64,000 bases of DNA from JACCTH01 sp035281645 (GCA_035281645.1 DATEDN010000177.1:1-64000), one strand, 5' to 3'. Counted from the first letter of the stretch, positions 41,689 to 50,851 are shown. Made by a program: numbers and translations. Notes: generated by a model from the letters alone, not told the origin.

Positions 41689-44600
41689 ATGAAGGTCACC
41701 CGACGGTCCTTTCTGCAAGGGGGAGTTGCGGGAACGCTGGCGTGGTCGAGTCTGGGCTTTGACCTGCGACCAGCCCGATCTCTGATCAAAGAGTTGAAGA
41801 TCAGCCGGGCGAGTGAGGTGCGTTCGGTCTGCCCCTACTGCGCCGTCGGATGCTCGATGATCGCTTACGTCGGCGGCGTCGGGGAGACTCAGAGCTTCAA
41901 CACCACACCCCATCTGATCCACATCGAGGGCGATCCTGACAGCCCGGTGAATGGTGGGTCGCTTTGCCCCAAGGGTGCCGCCACCATGCAGCTTGCCCTC
42001 TCCCAGGAGAGAATTCAGTATCCCCGCTATCGGGCGCCGGGGGCAAGCGAATGGACCCGGATCTCCTGGGACGAGGCTCTCGATCGTCTAGCCCGATTGA
42101 TGAAGACCGCTCGCGACGAGCGCTTCGTCGCCACTGATGCCAATGGCAACACCGTCAACCGCAATGAGGGTTTTGCCTGGGGTGGTGGTGCCACCATCAC
42201 CAATGAAGAGGGTTACCTCGTCACCAAGATGATGCGGGCACTGGGGGTGGTGGGCCTAGAGCAACAGGCCCGGCTCTGACACGGCCCCACGGTGGTCAGT
42301 TTGGCCGCCACGTTTGGACGGGGGGCAATGACCAATCATTGGGTGGACTTCAAGAACTCGGATTTGTTCTTGGTGATTGGAGCCAACCCGGCCGAGAACC
42401 ATCCCTGTGGTTGGAAGTGGGCCTTCCACGCCCGCGACCACCGCGGAGCCAGGATCATCCATGTCGATCCCCGCTTCACGCGCACGTCCGCCACCGCCGA
42501 CAAATGGGTGGCGATCCGAGCCGGCACCGACGTCGCCTTTTTCGGGGGAATGATCAGGCACATCCTCGAGAACCAGCTCTATCACGACGAATACGTCAAG
42601 CTTCACACGAATGCCTCTTTCGTGGTGGCAGAGGGCTTCTCGTTCGAGGACGGCCTCTTCTCCGGATACGACGAGGGGAAGCGCGAATACGACACGTCCA
42701 CGTGGGACTACGAACGTATGGCGCCAGCACCCACGGAAGGCGAGGAGGAGGCGCCCGCGGAGGGCTTCGCGGTCCGAGACCTTTCACTGCAGCACCCGCG
42801 TTCGGTGTTTCAACTTCTCAAGCAGCACTACGCCCGCTACACGCCGGAAGTGGTCGAGGAGGTCACCGGGATCCCTGCCGACGAATTCCTGGCGATCGCC
42901 GATGAATTCGGGGCCACCGGAGTCCCCGAAAAGGTCGGCAACATCGTCTATGCCGTGGGCCTGACGCATCACACCCAGGGCTCGCAGATGATTCGCGCCG
43001 CCGCCATCATCCAGCTTCTGTTGGGGAATATGGGCCGTCCCGGTGGGGGCATGAACGCCGAGCGGGGTCACGCCAACATCCAGGGCAACACCGACAACGC
43101 CCAATCGTGGGAGATCCTCCCCGGCTACCTCGTGATCCCGCGGCCGGGCATGGAAACCCTCGACCAGTATGAGACGCCTGCCTCGCTCACCCAGATGGAC
43201 GCAGGCTCGATCAACTTCTTCGGTTCGAACTACCGCAAGTTCATGGTCAGCCTGTTGAAGGCGTGGTACGGAGATTCGGCGCAGGCTGCCAACGAATTCC
43301 ACTACTCGTATCTCCCCAAGCCCGACAAGAACTGGTCCTGGATGACGTTCTACGCCGAAGCTCTGGCCGGTCGCTTGCACGGCCTCTTCAACAGTGGCAT
43401 GTCGAGTGTCAACATTGGCCCCGACTCCAACCGAGTTATCCAAGCCCTTTCACAGCTCAAGTGGCTGGTGGTGATGGATCCCTTCCCCACCGCCTCCTCT
43501 GAGTTCTGGCATGGCGATGGAGTCGATCCGGCGTCGGTCGACACCGAGGTGTTCTTCCTCCCCACCACCCACTGGATCGAGAAGGGAGGAGCCTTTGTCA
43601 ACTCTGGCCGCTGGACCCAGTGGAAACACGCCGCCCTGCCCGCCGAAGGTGATGCCAAAGACGACGCTTACATCCTTTCCCAACTACTGCTTCGGTTGCA
43701 AGACCTTTACCGCGCCGAAGGCGGCGCTTTTCCCGATCCCATCCTTGATCTGAGCTGGCCCTATTCCAATCCGAACAACCCTCCTCTCGAGGAGGTTTCT
43801 CAGGAGATCAACGGCCGCGACCTCACTACCGGGACTCAGCTGGCCACATTCAACGACGCCAAGGACGACGGATCCACCGCCATCGGCAACTGGCTCTATA
43901 CCGGCTCCTGGACCGAGGAAGGCAACATGATGGACCGGCGGGGAACGGACGATCCCACCGGCCTCGGCTTCTTTCACAATTGGGCCTGGTCGTGGCCGGC
44001 CAATCGACGGGTGCTCTACAACCGGGCCTCGGCCGACGCCGACGGACGCCCTTGGGACGCCACTCGTCCCGGCATCGTTTGGAACGGCCAAACCTGGAAG
44101 GGCGATGTTCCCGATTTCACACCCGACTCGCCGCCTTCGGAGGGCAAGGGCGCCTTCATCATGACCGGGGAAGGGGTGGCCCGGATCTTCGCTCCCGGGT
44201 CTCTGATGATGGACGGTCCGATCCCCGAGCACTACGAGCCGGTCGAATCCCCGGTCGAAAACGTGCTCAGCCCTACCCGGCGCGTACCGACCACGATCCT
44301 TTACGAAGGGGTCGCCGCCAGTTTTGCCGACGACGACAGTGAGTTCCCCTATGTCGCCACGACCTATCGGGTGACCGAGCACGAGCACTTCGTCACCCAG
44401 TACGTCCCCTATTTGGTGGAAGCGATGCCCGACTTCTTCATCGAGCTCCCCCGAGAACTTGCCAGCGAGAAAGGGATCAGCGACCTAGATCAGGTGCGGG
44501 TCAGTTCCAAACGCGGGCACGTCCAGGGGGTTGCCTTGGTCACCAAGCGCATGCGACCCCTGCGGCTGGGCAACAAGGTGGTCTATCAGGTGGGGATACC

Positions 44601-44739
44601 TGTCCACTGGCACCCGACCGGAGGCCACGGCAAGGGGAACACCGCTCAGATGGTCAACCTCCTCACCCCTTATGTGGGCGATGGCACCACGGTCACCCCT
44701 GAGTTCAAGGCTTTCCTGGTCAATGTCGAGAGGGCGTAA
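41689..44739 (+). CDS. fdhA: Formate dehydrogenase alpha subunit, selenocysteine-containing, Tat-exported
   Basis: Read through the TGA at 42277-42279, this gives a 1016-residue protein, the same length as E. coli FdoG/FdnG. The N-terminus has a twin-arginine signal (KVTRRSFLQGG). The [4Fe-4S] site is VCPYCAVGCSMIAY...GSLCPKG. Sec197 lies in QARL-Sec-HGPTVVSLAATFGRG, the known active-site context coordinating Mo or W. Molybdopterin-binding parts include VIGANPAENHP, HVDPRFTRTSA and HANIQGNTDNAQS. It oxidises formate to CO2 outside the membrane and passes electrons to the beta and gamma subunits. No Shine-Dalgarno is clear before the ATG. Confidence 0.95.
42277..42306 (+). promoter_or_regulatory. 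Sec-encoding TGA of fdhA with possible SECIS
   Basis: TGA at 42277-42279 is flanked by the invariant Sec context of formate dehydrogenases. Downstream, GGCC at 42283-42286 can pair with GGCC at 42303-42306, then A-T and C-G pairs close an 8-nt loop containing GGUGGUC. The stem is weaker than the one in the MerB-like gene. The Sec call rests mainly on protein alignment. Confidence 0.6.
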
Positions 44740-44742
44740 TCG

Positions 44743-45666
44743 ATGACCACTACCGATCTCGGGCTGACAATTAGGAGGCAGTCGGCCACTCCTGCCTCCG
44801 GCACCAACATCCGGCGGGATCATTCGACCCCTGCCCTCGAAATTTCGAAGCTGGTCGACATCGACCTCTGCATCGGGTGCAAGGCCTGCGAGGTTGCCTG
44901 CAAGGAATGGAATGACCTTCAGGTAGAGGAGACCCACCTCTTCTCCGGTTACCAGAGCCACCCCGATCTCACTCCCCACACCTGGGATCTCATGCGCTTC
45001 AACGAGGTGGAGCTGGCCGGCGGCGCCCTGGCGTGGCTTATCCGGAAGGACTCCTGTCTCCACTGTGAGGAGCCGGGATGCCTCCTCGCCTGTCCGGCCC
45101 CGGGGGCGGTAATCCAGTACGAGAACGGCATCGTCGATTTCAACCAGGATGCCTGTATCGGCTGTCAGTACTGCGTGAGCGGCTGCCCCTTCGACATTCC
45201 CCGCTTCGACACCGTGACCAAGAAGGTCTACAAGTGCACGCTTTGCATCGACCGGGTCTCGACCGGCCTCGAACCGGCTTGTGTCAAGGCCTGTCCCACC
45301 GGTGCGATCCGGTTTGGGACCAAAGAAGACATGCTCGCCTACGGGAACGAGAAGGTCGAAAAGCTCAAGGCCCGCGGATTCACGGAGGCGACGCTCTACG
45401 ACCCGGTCGGCGTCGGGGGGCTGCACATGATGTATGTGGTACCGCGAGGGGAGATCCTCGAGCAGTACGGATTGCCGGTCGACCCCACGGTCACCGCCCC
45501 TACGAGCTTTCCCTCCCTCATCGGGGCCCTTCGCAAAGTTGGAGCGACAGCGAGCTGGGCCGGTTTGCTGGCCGCGGCGGTCTACTTCCTCAAAACCGGC
45601 AAGCGATATCCGCCGCCCGAGGAAGAGGCGGTGGCGGCGGCTTATGAGAAAGCACCGCATGGCTGA
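44743..45666 (+). CDS. fdhB: Formate dehydrogenase beta subunit, 4Fe-4S ferredoxin type
   Basis: The 307-residue electron-transfer subunit has four cysteine clusters: CIGCKACEVACKEW, CLHCEEPGCLLACPAPG, CIGCQYCVSGCPFDIP and CTLCIDRVS...ACVKACPTG, fitting four [4Fe-4S] centres. One hydrophobic helix near the C-terminus (ASWAGLLAAAVYFL) anchors it in the membrane like E. coli FdnH. It follows fdhA by 3 nt and overlaps the gamma-subunit gene by 8 nt. Confidence 0.95.
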   Translation: MTTTDLGLTIRRQSATPASGTNIRRDHSTPALEISKLVDIDLCIGCKACEVACKEWNDLQVEETHLFSGYQSHPDLTPHTWDLMRFNEVELAGGALAWLIRKDSCLHCEEPGCLLACPAPGAVIQYENGIVDFNQDACIGCQYCVSGCPFDIPRFDTVTKKVYKCTLCIDRVSTGLEPACVKACPTGAIRFGTKEDMLAYGNEKVEKLKARGFTEATLYDPVGVGGLHMMYVVPRGEILEQYGLPVDPTVTAPTSFPSLIGALRKVGATASWAGLLAAAVYFLKTGKRYPPPEEEAVAAAYEKAPHG

Positions 45667-46330
45667 AATCGTCACGGCCGAAGCACTGGCCCGCAAGCAC
45701 GAGCCCCGACTGATCATTCGCCACACCTTCGGGGTGCGAGTCGTCCATTGGTGGACGACGCTGACCTTTCTCTATCTACTTCTGTCCGGTTTCGCCTTGG
45801 GCTACCCGCGCATGGCCTGGCTGCTCGATTTGATGGGGGGCGGCCAGTCGGTGCGATTCGTCCACCCTTGGGCAGGGGTGGGCTTCACCCTCGGTCTCAT
45901 CTTCATGGTCGCCATGTGGTTGCCGTCGATGACATTTCATTCCGTCGACCGGCATTGGTTCCGCAACCTCGGCGAGTACGTTCGCACCGGTCACACCGAC
46001 ACCGATACCGACAAGTTCAATGCCGGCCAGAAGGCCTACTACTGGTTTTCGGTTGTCAACGGATTGGTGTTGTTGATCACTGGCATTCCCCTCTGGCTGC
46101 CGGACCTATTGCCAAGAGAATGGAACCTGGCGGCGCGATTCTCTCACCATGTCTTCTTCCTCATGGCCGCTGGATTCCTCGTCGTCCATGTCTATCTCTC
46201 CACTGCGCGTTTTCCCGGGACATTCCGCTCGATGACATCGGGGACTGTGAGCCGGGCCTGGGCCGCATTTCATCATCCCCGCTGGTTTCGCCGGGTCGAC
46301 GCCGGGAGAGAGCATGAAGGCGCCGATTAA
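45659..46330 (+). CDS. fdhC: Formate dehydrogenase gamma subunit, cytochrome b556
   Basis: The 223-residue protein has four membrane spans and the histidines expected for two b-type hemes: IIRHTFGVRVVHWW, RFVHPWAGVGFTLGL, RFSHHVFFLMAAGFLVVHVY. It resembles FdnI/FdoI and passes electrons from formate to quinone. The ATG lies within the end of the beta gene. A 17-nt overlap with fdhE follows. Confidence 0.92.
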   Translation: MAEIVTAEALARKHEPRLIIRHTFGVRVVHWWTTLTFLYLLLSGFALGYPRMAWLLDLMGGGQSVRFVHPWAGVGFTLGLIFMVAMWLPSMTFHSVDRHWFRNLGEYVRTGHTDTDTDKFNAGQKAYYWFSVVNGLVLLITGIPLWLPDLLPREWNLAARFSHHVFFLMAAGFLVVHVYLSTARFPGTFRSMTSGTVSRAWAAFHHPRWFRRVDAGREHEGAD

Positions 46331-47066
46331 GGGGGGCCCTTCCGAGTTCGAGGTGCGCCGTCAGCGGGCCCTCGATCTCGCGGCGACCGAACCGGCGGTA
46401 TCCGATCTCCTTGATTTTCTGGCCGTTGTGTTCGGATATCAGGAGGGACGGGCGGGCGATCCGGGAGTGGCAGAGGCTGCCCGACTGCTGACCGCTCCCT
46501 TCGATCTCGACCTGGTATCTGAGGTGATCGCTCGGGAACATGAGAAGGCGCTTTCCACCTTGGCCCCGTTCTTGCCGTTGGCGACGACCCAGGTGGCCGA
46601 TGGTTTCTTCCGGACCGTTTCGGAGGCACCCATCCTGGAAGGGGCGGCCGCTCTCTCGAACGTGCCGACCACCGACCAATGGCACGATGCCGTCTGTCCG
46701 ATTTGTGGTGGACTTCCCAGGCTGTCGGTCATCTCCGAGGAGTCGGGAGAGTTCATGGCAGGAGCGGCTCGCTATTTGGTCTGCGGCCGCTGCGTGACGG
46801 CCTGGGGATTCGCCCGGGCGACCTGCCCGAATTGTCGAGAGCACCATCCCCAGAAGCTCGGGGTCTTCACCAACCAGCGATGGCCCTGGGCCCGGGTCGA
46901 CACCTGTGAGACTTGTGGGTCGTACATCAAGACCTTCGATCTCCGCCTGCCCGGGTCAAGAGACGTGGTTCCCATCGTCGACGATGTCGCCACCGTTCCT
47001 TTGGACCTCTGGGCCACCGACCACGGCTTCCATCCGTTGGTGCCCAGCCTTGACTCGATGCCATGA
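46314..47066 (+). CDS. fdhE: Formate dehydrogenase accessory protein FdhE
   Basis: The 250-residue rubredoxin-like protein has four CxxC motifs: CPICGG near residue 127, CGRC, CPNC and CETC. FdhE assists maturation of Tat-exported formate dehydrogenases and may bind iron. Ribosome site GGGAGAGAG precedes the ATG. Its operon position after the three structural genes supports the call. Confidence 0.92.
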   Translation: MKAPIKGGPSEFEVRRQRALDLAATEPAVSDLLDFLAVVFGYQEGRAGDPGVAEAARLLTAPFDLDLVSEVIAREHEKALSTLAPFLPLATTQVADGFFRTVSEAPILEGAAALSNVPTTDQWHDAVCPICGGLPRLSVISEESGEFMAGAARYLVCGRCVTAWGFARATCPNCREHHPQKLGVFTNQRWPWARVDTCETCGSYIKTFDLRLPGSRDVVPIVDDVATVPLDLWATDHGFHPLVPSLDSMP

Positions 47067-47091
47067 CTAACTCGACGGAAAGGAGAATGAG

Positions 47092-47508
47092 ATGACAGCA
47101 GTTAGTACCTCAAATCGGCGAGGATCGCTCGACCCGCCGGCGCGGCAGGCGTTTCGCATCCTCCATGTGGGATATGTCTTGTTACCGCTGATTGCCGGGG
47201 CCGACAAGTTTCTCGGCCTCCTGGCCGATTGGGAGGCCTATCTCGCCCCCGTTGTCCCCGACACGGTGGGAATGGACCCCGAAACCATCATGAGAATCGT
47301 CGGCGGAATCGAACTCGTCGCCGCCGTCCTGGTCTTGATCCGGCCGGGGATCGGAGGATATGTCGTCGCCGCCTGGCTGGCTCTGATCATCGTCAACCTT
47401 CTCGTCCTTGGCGACTTCTACGACGTCGCTTTGCGCGACTTCGGGCTGTTGCTTGGGGCCCTGGCCCTCGCTCGGCTGTCGACGGCGGCTGCTCGCCGAT
47501 CCGGCTAA
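47092..47508 (+). CDS. Small four-helix membrane protein, function unknown
   Basis: The 138-residue protein has about four hydrophobic segments (ILHVGYVLLPLIAGADKFLG, IVGGIELVAAVLVLI, YVVAAWLALIIVNLLVLG, DFGLLLGALALARL). Topology is similar to DoxX-like proteins. AAGGAG lies 7 nt before the ATG. It ends the formate dehydrogenase operon and may belong to it functionally, but there is no direct evidence. Confidence 0.75.
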   Translation: MTAVSTSNRRGSLDPPARQAFRILHVGYVLLPLIAGADKFLGLLADWEAYLAPVVPDTVGMDPETIMRIVGGIELVAAVLVLIRPGIGGYVVAAWLALIIVNLLVLGDFYDVALRDFGLLLGALALARLSTAAARRSG

Positions 47509-47511
47509 CTA

Positions 47512-48690
47512 CTACTGAGAGGCGGCCTTCATCGCGGGAGAGGAGTAGACCGCGAATACCCGGTCACCTTCGAGCCAATCTGTCAGGCCGTCTGCCTGGA
47601 GTTGTAGAACCTTTCTCGCCTGAGCTCCGGGATCGTCGATAAAAGCGAGCTTGACGACCCCGGCCTGATCCTGCACCCAACAACCGACGACCCGTCCATT
47701 CCACCAGACCGTGGTGCCGGCGTTGCCCGCGGAGTCGAAGAGCTCGGGCGCGTGCCGGCCCAGGTAGAAGTTGCGCTCCTTCCACCCCATAACGGTTGGG
47801 TCGAGGATCGGAAGGAGCGTTCCCCAATCGGCCTCGAAAGTGACCGCTTCGGCATCGTCGGGGAGAAGCCAGCCGTGGGCTCCACCATCGAGTGACACCT
47901 CGACTGCCGAGACGTCATTCAGGGCTTGCTTGACCGCCGACACGGTCGATCCCAGCCACCAGCGAAGGTCCTCGATGGTTCCGGGGCCAAAGGTCCCGAG
48001 CCAACGTCTGATCAGCTCGGCGTAACCCTCGCGCTCGGGCAGGCGACCGGGACTCTCCCCTAGCCAAGCTTCCATCGATGTCCAGCGCGGGCGCGAGATC
48101 CGCCAATGGCCTTGATTATGTCCCCGGGCGATCACACCCTCGGCCCCGAGTTGGGCCAGGACCCGGGGTCCGATCGAGAACTCCCCGCCCCATTTCTTAC
48201 CCGGCGCCAGCTCGATCCGACTCGCTAATGCAGGAATCCGCTCAGCCAACTCGCGCGTCGATAGTTCCGCACCCGCGCCCAATACTGAGGCGACCGTGAG
48301 ACGGGCGGCGTCGAGCCATGCCGCCCCATCCGTAGCCAACCCTGCCGACTCGACCTCTTTTCTCAGCCTTGCTCCGTTTTGCTGGGCCACGCGAGCGCTG
48401 GCGCTCCCGAGCGCGGCAGGCAGCAGATCCCGCGGGAAAACGAAAAGAGTGCGACGCATGGCGAGTTGCTTGATCAACAAGCGGTCGTCGTAGAGAGCGG
48501 CATCCACATCGGAGACCTTCAGGCCATCGACCCTCGCCATCAGCGAGAGATAGACCGACGCTGCCTCGGTGGCATGGAGGACGGTCATGGCCCGAACCGC
48601 AGCTTCAGCGTCTCCCGCCTTGAAGTCAGCCGCCAGGGCGTGCCGTTGGGCGATTCGAGCCCGCCGCTCGCCATCCGTGACATGACGCAT
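47512..48690 (-). CDS. Winged-helix DNA-binding protein, AlkZ/YcaQ-like (HTH_42)
   Basis: The roughly 392-residue protein belongs to the HTH_42 family that includes DNA interstrand-crosslink glycosylases. Family parts are AAVRAMTVLHATEAASVYLSL near the N-terminus, ALYDDRLLIKQLAMRRTLFV, LSTRELAERIPAL, GIIEDLRWWLG-like TIEDLRWWLG, TVMGWKERNFYLG and GTTVWWNGRVVGCW. The catalytic QxQ motif of AlkZ is replaced by HAT at the corresponding place, so glycosylase activity is uncertain. The frame stays open upstream through two inverted repeats, so ATG 48690 is chosen. Confidence 0.8.
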   Translation of the reverse strand: MRHVTDGERRARIAQRHALAADFKAGDAEAAVRAMTVLHATEAASVYLSLMARVDGLKVSDVDAALYDDRLLIKQLAMRRTLFVFPRDLLPAALGSASARVAQQNGARLRKEVESAGLATDGAAWLDAARLTVASVLGAGAELSTRELAERIPALASRIELAPGKKWGGEFSIGPRVLAQLGAEGVIARGHNQGHWRISRPRWTSMEAWLGESPGRLPEREGYAELIRRWLGTFGPGTIEDLRWWLGSTVSAVKQALNDVSAVEVSLDGGAHGWLLPDDAEAVTFEADWGTLLPILDPTVMGWKERNFYLGRHAPELFDSAGNAGTTVWWNGRVVGCWVQDQAGVVKLAFIDDPGAQARKVLQLQADGLTDWLEGDRVFAVYSSPAMKAASQ

Positions 48691-48727
48691 CCGGCCCATT
48701 TTGGGCCGGTCGGGCCCGGCGTCTCGT

Positions 48728-48775
48728 TCTTGCGTAGATTTGGCCGCAAAAACAGGCCGAAATCTACGCAAGAAT
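48728..48775. repeat. Long near-perfect palindrome
   Basis: TTCTTGCGTAGATTT (48728-48742) mirrors AAATCTACGCAAGAA (48761-48775), extended by GGCC/GGCC with one bulged base around a 9-nt A-rich loop: 19 bp in 48 nt. A second hairpin (CCGGCCCA-TTT-TGGGCCGG, 48691-48709) sits beside the AlkZ-like start. Both lie between two same-strand genes. No poly-U tract follows, so it may be a mobile-palindrome relic or an operator as well as a terminator. Confidence 0.65.
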
Positions 48776-49269
48776 CAGCGGCCGACGCTGGGGCTCCGGC
48801 GTTCCATCACGACGACGTCGCGCCACACCCCGTTCGATTCTCCGAGCAGCTCCTGGGTACCGACTACGCGGAAACCCACCTTCTCATGGAGGGCGATGCT
48901 GGCTTCGTTCTCGGGGAAGACGGCCGTTTGAATGGTCCAGTAGCCAAGAGCTTCGCTTGTCTCGATCAGGGCTTCGAGTAGGCGCCGGCCGACGCCCTGC
49001 CTGGCAACCGTGGGATCGACGTAGATGCTGTGCTCGATGACCCCCCGGTAGCAAAAACGAGTCGAAACACGTTTGGCGGCGCTCCAGCCTATGACCCGAC
49101 CTGCTACGGCGACGAGCCTCACGTTCGGGAGGTTGGTTGCGTCCCACACCTCCCAGGAGGGGGGTGCTGTCTCAAAGGTTGCGTTACCCCCCTCGATTCC
49201 GGCCCGGTAGATACGCTCGACGTCGGGCCAGTCGCCCGGCTCCATCGGCCTGATGGACAACCCGTTCAC
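48775..49269 (-). CDS. GNAT N-acetyltransferase, phosphinothricin-acetyltransferase-like
   Basis: The 164-residue acetyl-CoA-dependent enzyme resembles the Pat/Bar group: ERIYRAGIEGGNATFETAPPSW near the N-terminus, the acetyl-CoA loop VARQGVGRRLLEALIE and SIALHEKVGFRVVGTQELLG. Members acetylate phosphinothricin, methionine sulfoximine or other amines; substrate unknown. It lies 9 nt downstream of the LysR gene. Confidence 0.88.
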   Translation of the reverse strand: MNGLSIRPMEPGDWPDVERIYRAGIEGGNATFETAPPSWEVWDATNLPNVRLVAVAGRVIGWSAAKRVSTRFCYRGVIEHSIYVDPTVARQGVGRRLLEALIETSEALGYWTIQTAVFPENEASIALHEKVGFRVVGTQELLGESNGVWRDVVVMERRSPSVGR

Positions 49270-49278
49270 GGAGTCAGT

Positions 49279-50184
49279 TCAGGCAGCGGTGACGATGGGC
49301 AGAAGTTCGCTCGCTGCTTTCTGCAAGTGCTCGATGAAGGCGCCGACGGCCGGGCGATGATCGCCCGCCGGTCGGGTGAGGGCGACGATCCGCCTTCTCA
49401 CCCCTGCGATGGGAATCCGCCGGAGGGTCGAAGGCATTCTGGTCAGGGTCAGCGCCGGCAGGATCGAGACCGCGTTGATCGAGTTGAGAAGCTCGAGGGT
49501 GACCCCGTAATCGTCGGTCTCAAAGCGAACATCGGGTTCGAACCCTGCGGCCCGGCTGATGTGGCGTACCGCTCGTCCGCAGTCGCACGACTCGAGCGAC
49601 GCCGCAACCCAGGGCCACTCGGCTGCATCGGCCAGCTTCTTCACTCCCGAGTCCTTGGGAACCACTAGATACAGCGGTTCCTCCAGCACCTTGTGCTTGG
49701 TCAGCCCCCGATGAGCTCGATTGGTCACGTGCGTGTAGGCCTGATCGACTGCCACGTCGAGGGCACCCAGGCGGAGTTCGCGGGTGGCGTCGACGTGTCC
49801 CAATTCCGTCATGTGCAGATCCACGCGTGGATGGTCGATCGACATCGTCCTGATGGTCTCAGGGAGAAGGGTGGCCATCACGCTCTGGAGGGCACCAACC
49901 ACGACCCGGCCCGCGACCTCTCCTGAGGCCTCCGAAACCGCGGTGGTGGCGCGCTCGACGGCGTCGAAGACCGCATGAGAATGAGAGACCAGGACCTTTC
50001 CCGCCGGGGTCAGCACCACATTGCGTCCTTGCCGCTCGAGGAGGGGGGTTTGAAGCTCCTCTTCGAGGATGGCGATCTGTTGGGAGACCGCCGAAGGGGT
50101 GTAGGCGAGGGCGTCGGCAGCCGCAGAAATTGTGCCTCTTTCGGCCACTTCGCGGAGAAAACGGAGACGTTTCAGATCGAGCAT
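49279..50184 (-). CDS. LysR family transcriptional regulator
   Basis: The 301-residue regulator has the N-terminal helix-turn-helix (LRFLREVAERGTISAAADAL, TPSAVSQQIAILEEELQTPL) and a LysR substrate-binding domain (GRVVVGALQSVMATLLPE, VDLHMTELGHVDATRELR, RRRIVALTRPAG). A TATACT sequence (complement at 50193-50198) lies about 8 nt upstream of the ATG, suggesting a nearly leaderless transcript. Targets are unknown; the GNAT gene follows. Confidence 0.92.
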   Translation of the reverse strand: MLDLKRLRFLREVAERGTISAAADALAYTPSAVSQQIAILEEELQTPLLERQGRNVVLTPAGKVLVSHSHAVFDAVERATTAVSEASGEVAGRVVVGALQSVMATLLPETIRTMSIDHPRVDLHMTELGHVDATRELRLGALDVAVDQAYTHVTNRAHRGLTKHKVLEEPLYLVVPKDSGVKKLADAAEWPWVAASLESCDCGRAVRHISRAAGFEPDVRFETDDYGVTLELLNSINAVSILPALTLTRMPSTLRRIPIAGVRRRIVALTRPAGDHRPAVGAFIEHLQKAASELLPIVTAA

Positions 50185-50253
50185 GATCGTGAAGTATAGC
50201 TACACAGTCGGTTAAGGATTATTCGCTAGACGTAAAACGTTTCATACCTCAGA

Positions 50254-50406
50254 ATGCTTGTTATGGAACTCTTAGTCGTACTCTCATTGATCGTCCTGCT
50301 CGGATTGGCAGCCGCTATCGCCGGAGTCGACAGCCGGGACGGAGCCGACTGGCGCCAGTCGCGACGTGTCGATCTCGCAACCAGCGGATGGCGAGCCCGG
50401 ACCTAA
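50254..50406 (+). CDS. Small single-pass membrane protein with a DSRDGADW motif
   Basis: The 50-residue product starts ATG (a second ATG is three codons on). It has one hydrophobic helix (LLVVLSLIVLLGLAAAIAG) followed by VDSRDGADWRQSRR and a short basic tail. Comparable tiny proteins with a DSRDG-W block after a helix occur in actinobacteria. Function unknown. Confidence 0.55.
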   Translation: MLVMELLVVLSLIVLLGLAAAIAGVDSRDGADWRQSRRVDLATSGWRART

Positions 50407-50418
50407 CAACGGACCTAA

Positions 50419-50727
50419 CTAGGCGTAATCGGTGCGAAAACCGGCGTACCTCTCCACCCGGCGAATGTGGTCGGGGCCGCGGTTAAAGCGCCTGCCGATC
50501 TCGTCGTAGCTGAGGCCCTCGCCCCGCATCGCCAGTACTCGTCGCTCGATCGGTCGGAGCCCATCCGGCCGATCGAGTTCTATTTCGCGGGGAATCTCGG
50601 TCCAGGACAGGACCCGCTCGACATGCTGGGGGCTGCGTCGGAATCGACGGGCAATCTCATCGACTTCGACCCCATCGGCGCGAAGCGCCATCATCCGCCT
50701 CTCGACAGGTCGCAGGCGCGAAGTCAT
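50419..50727 (-). CDS. Mini-protein made of two tandem helix-turn-helix repeats
   Basis: The 102-residue protein is an internal duplication. Residues about 5-42 (LRPVERRMMALRADGVEVDE, IARRFRRSPQHVERVL) and about 57-94 (LRPIERRVLAMRGEGLSYDE, IGRRFNRGPDHIRRVERY) align closely, each like a sigma-region-4 or LuxR-type HTH. Two DNA-binding units in one chain suggest binding to a direct or inverted repeat without dimerisation. A 15-nt palindrome lies 34 bp upstream of its start. Confidence 0.75.
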   Translation of the reverse strand: MTSRLRPVERRMMALRADGVEVDEIARRFRRSPQHVERVLSWTEIPREIELDRPDGLRPIERRVLAMRGEGLSYDEIGRRFNRGPDHIRRVERYAGFRTDYA

Positions 50728-50760
50728 TTAGCGACGCTACCACCCATCCCACTATTAAAC

Positions 50761-50775
50761 GCGACCCTGGGTCGC
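50761..50775. promoter_or_regulatory. 15-nt palindrome upstream of the tandem-HTH gene
   Basis: GCGACCC-T-GGGTCGC is perfectly symmetric with 7-bp arms. It lies between the tandem-HTH gene and the cyclase gene and could be an operator for either. Its ACCCTGGGTCGC core also occurs at 22832-22843, so it may instead be one copy of a dispersed repeat. Confidence 0.45.
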
Positions 50776-50851
50776 TAGGGCCGCTGTAGCGCCTTACCCG
50801 CCCACAGAAAGGGAGGCGGGTGCCAAACTGGTTGGCCGTGACTGGCCAATC

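Noticed and set aside
41539..42279. Formate dehydrogenase as two adjacent genes
   Set aside because: The TGA sits in the invariant Sec context and readthrough restores the normal 1016-residue length.
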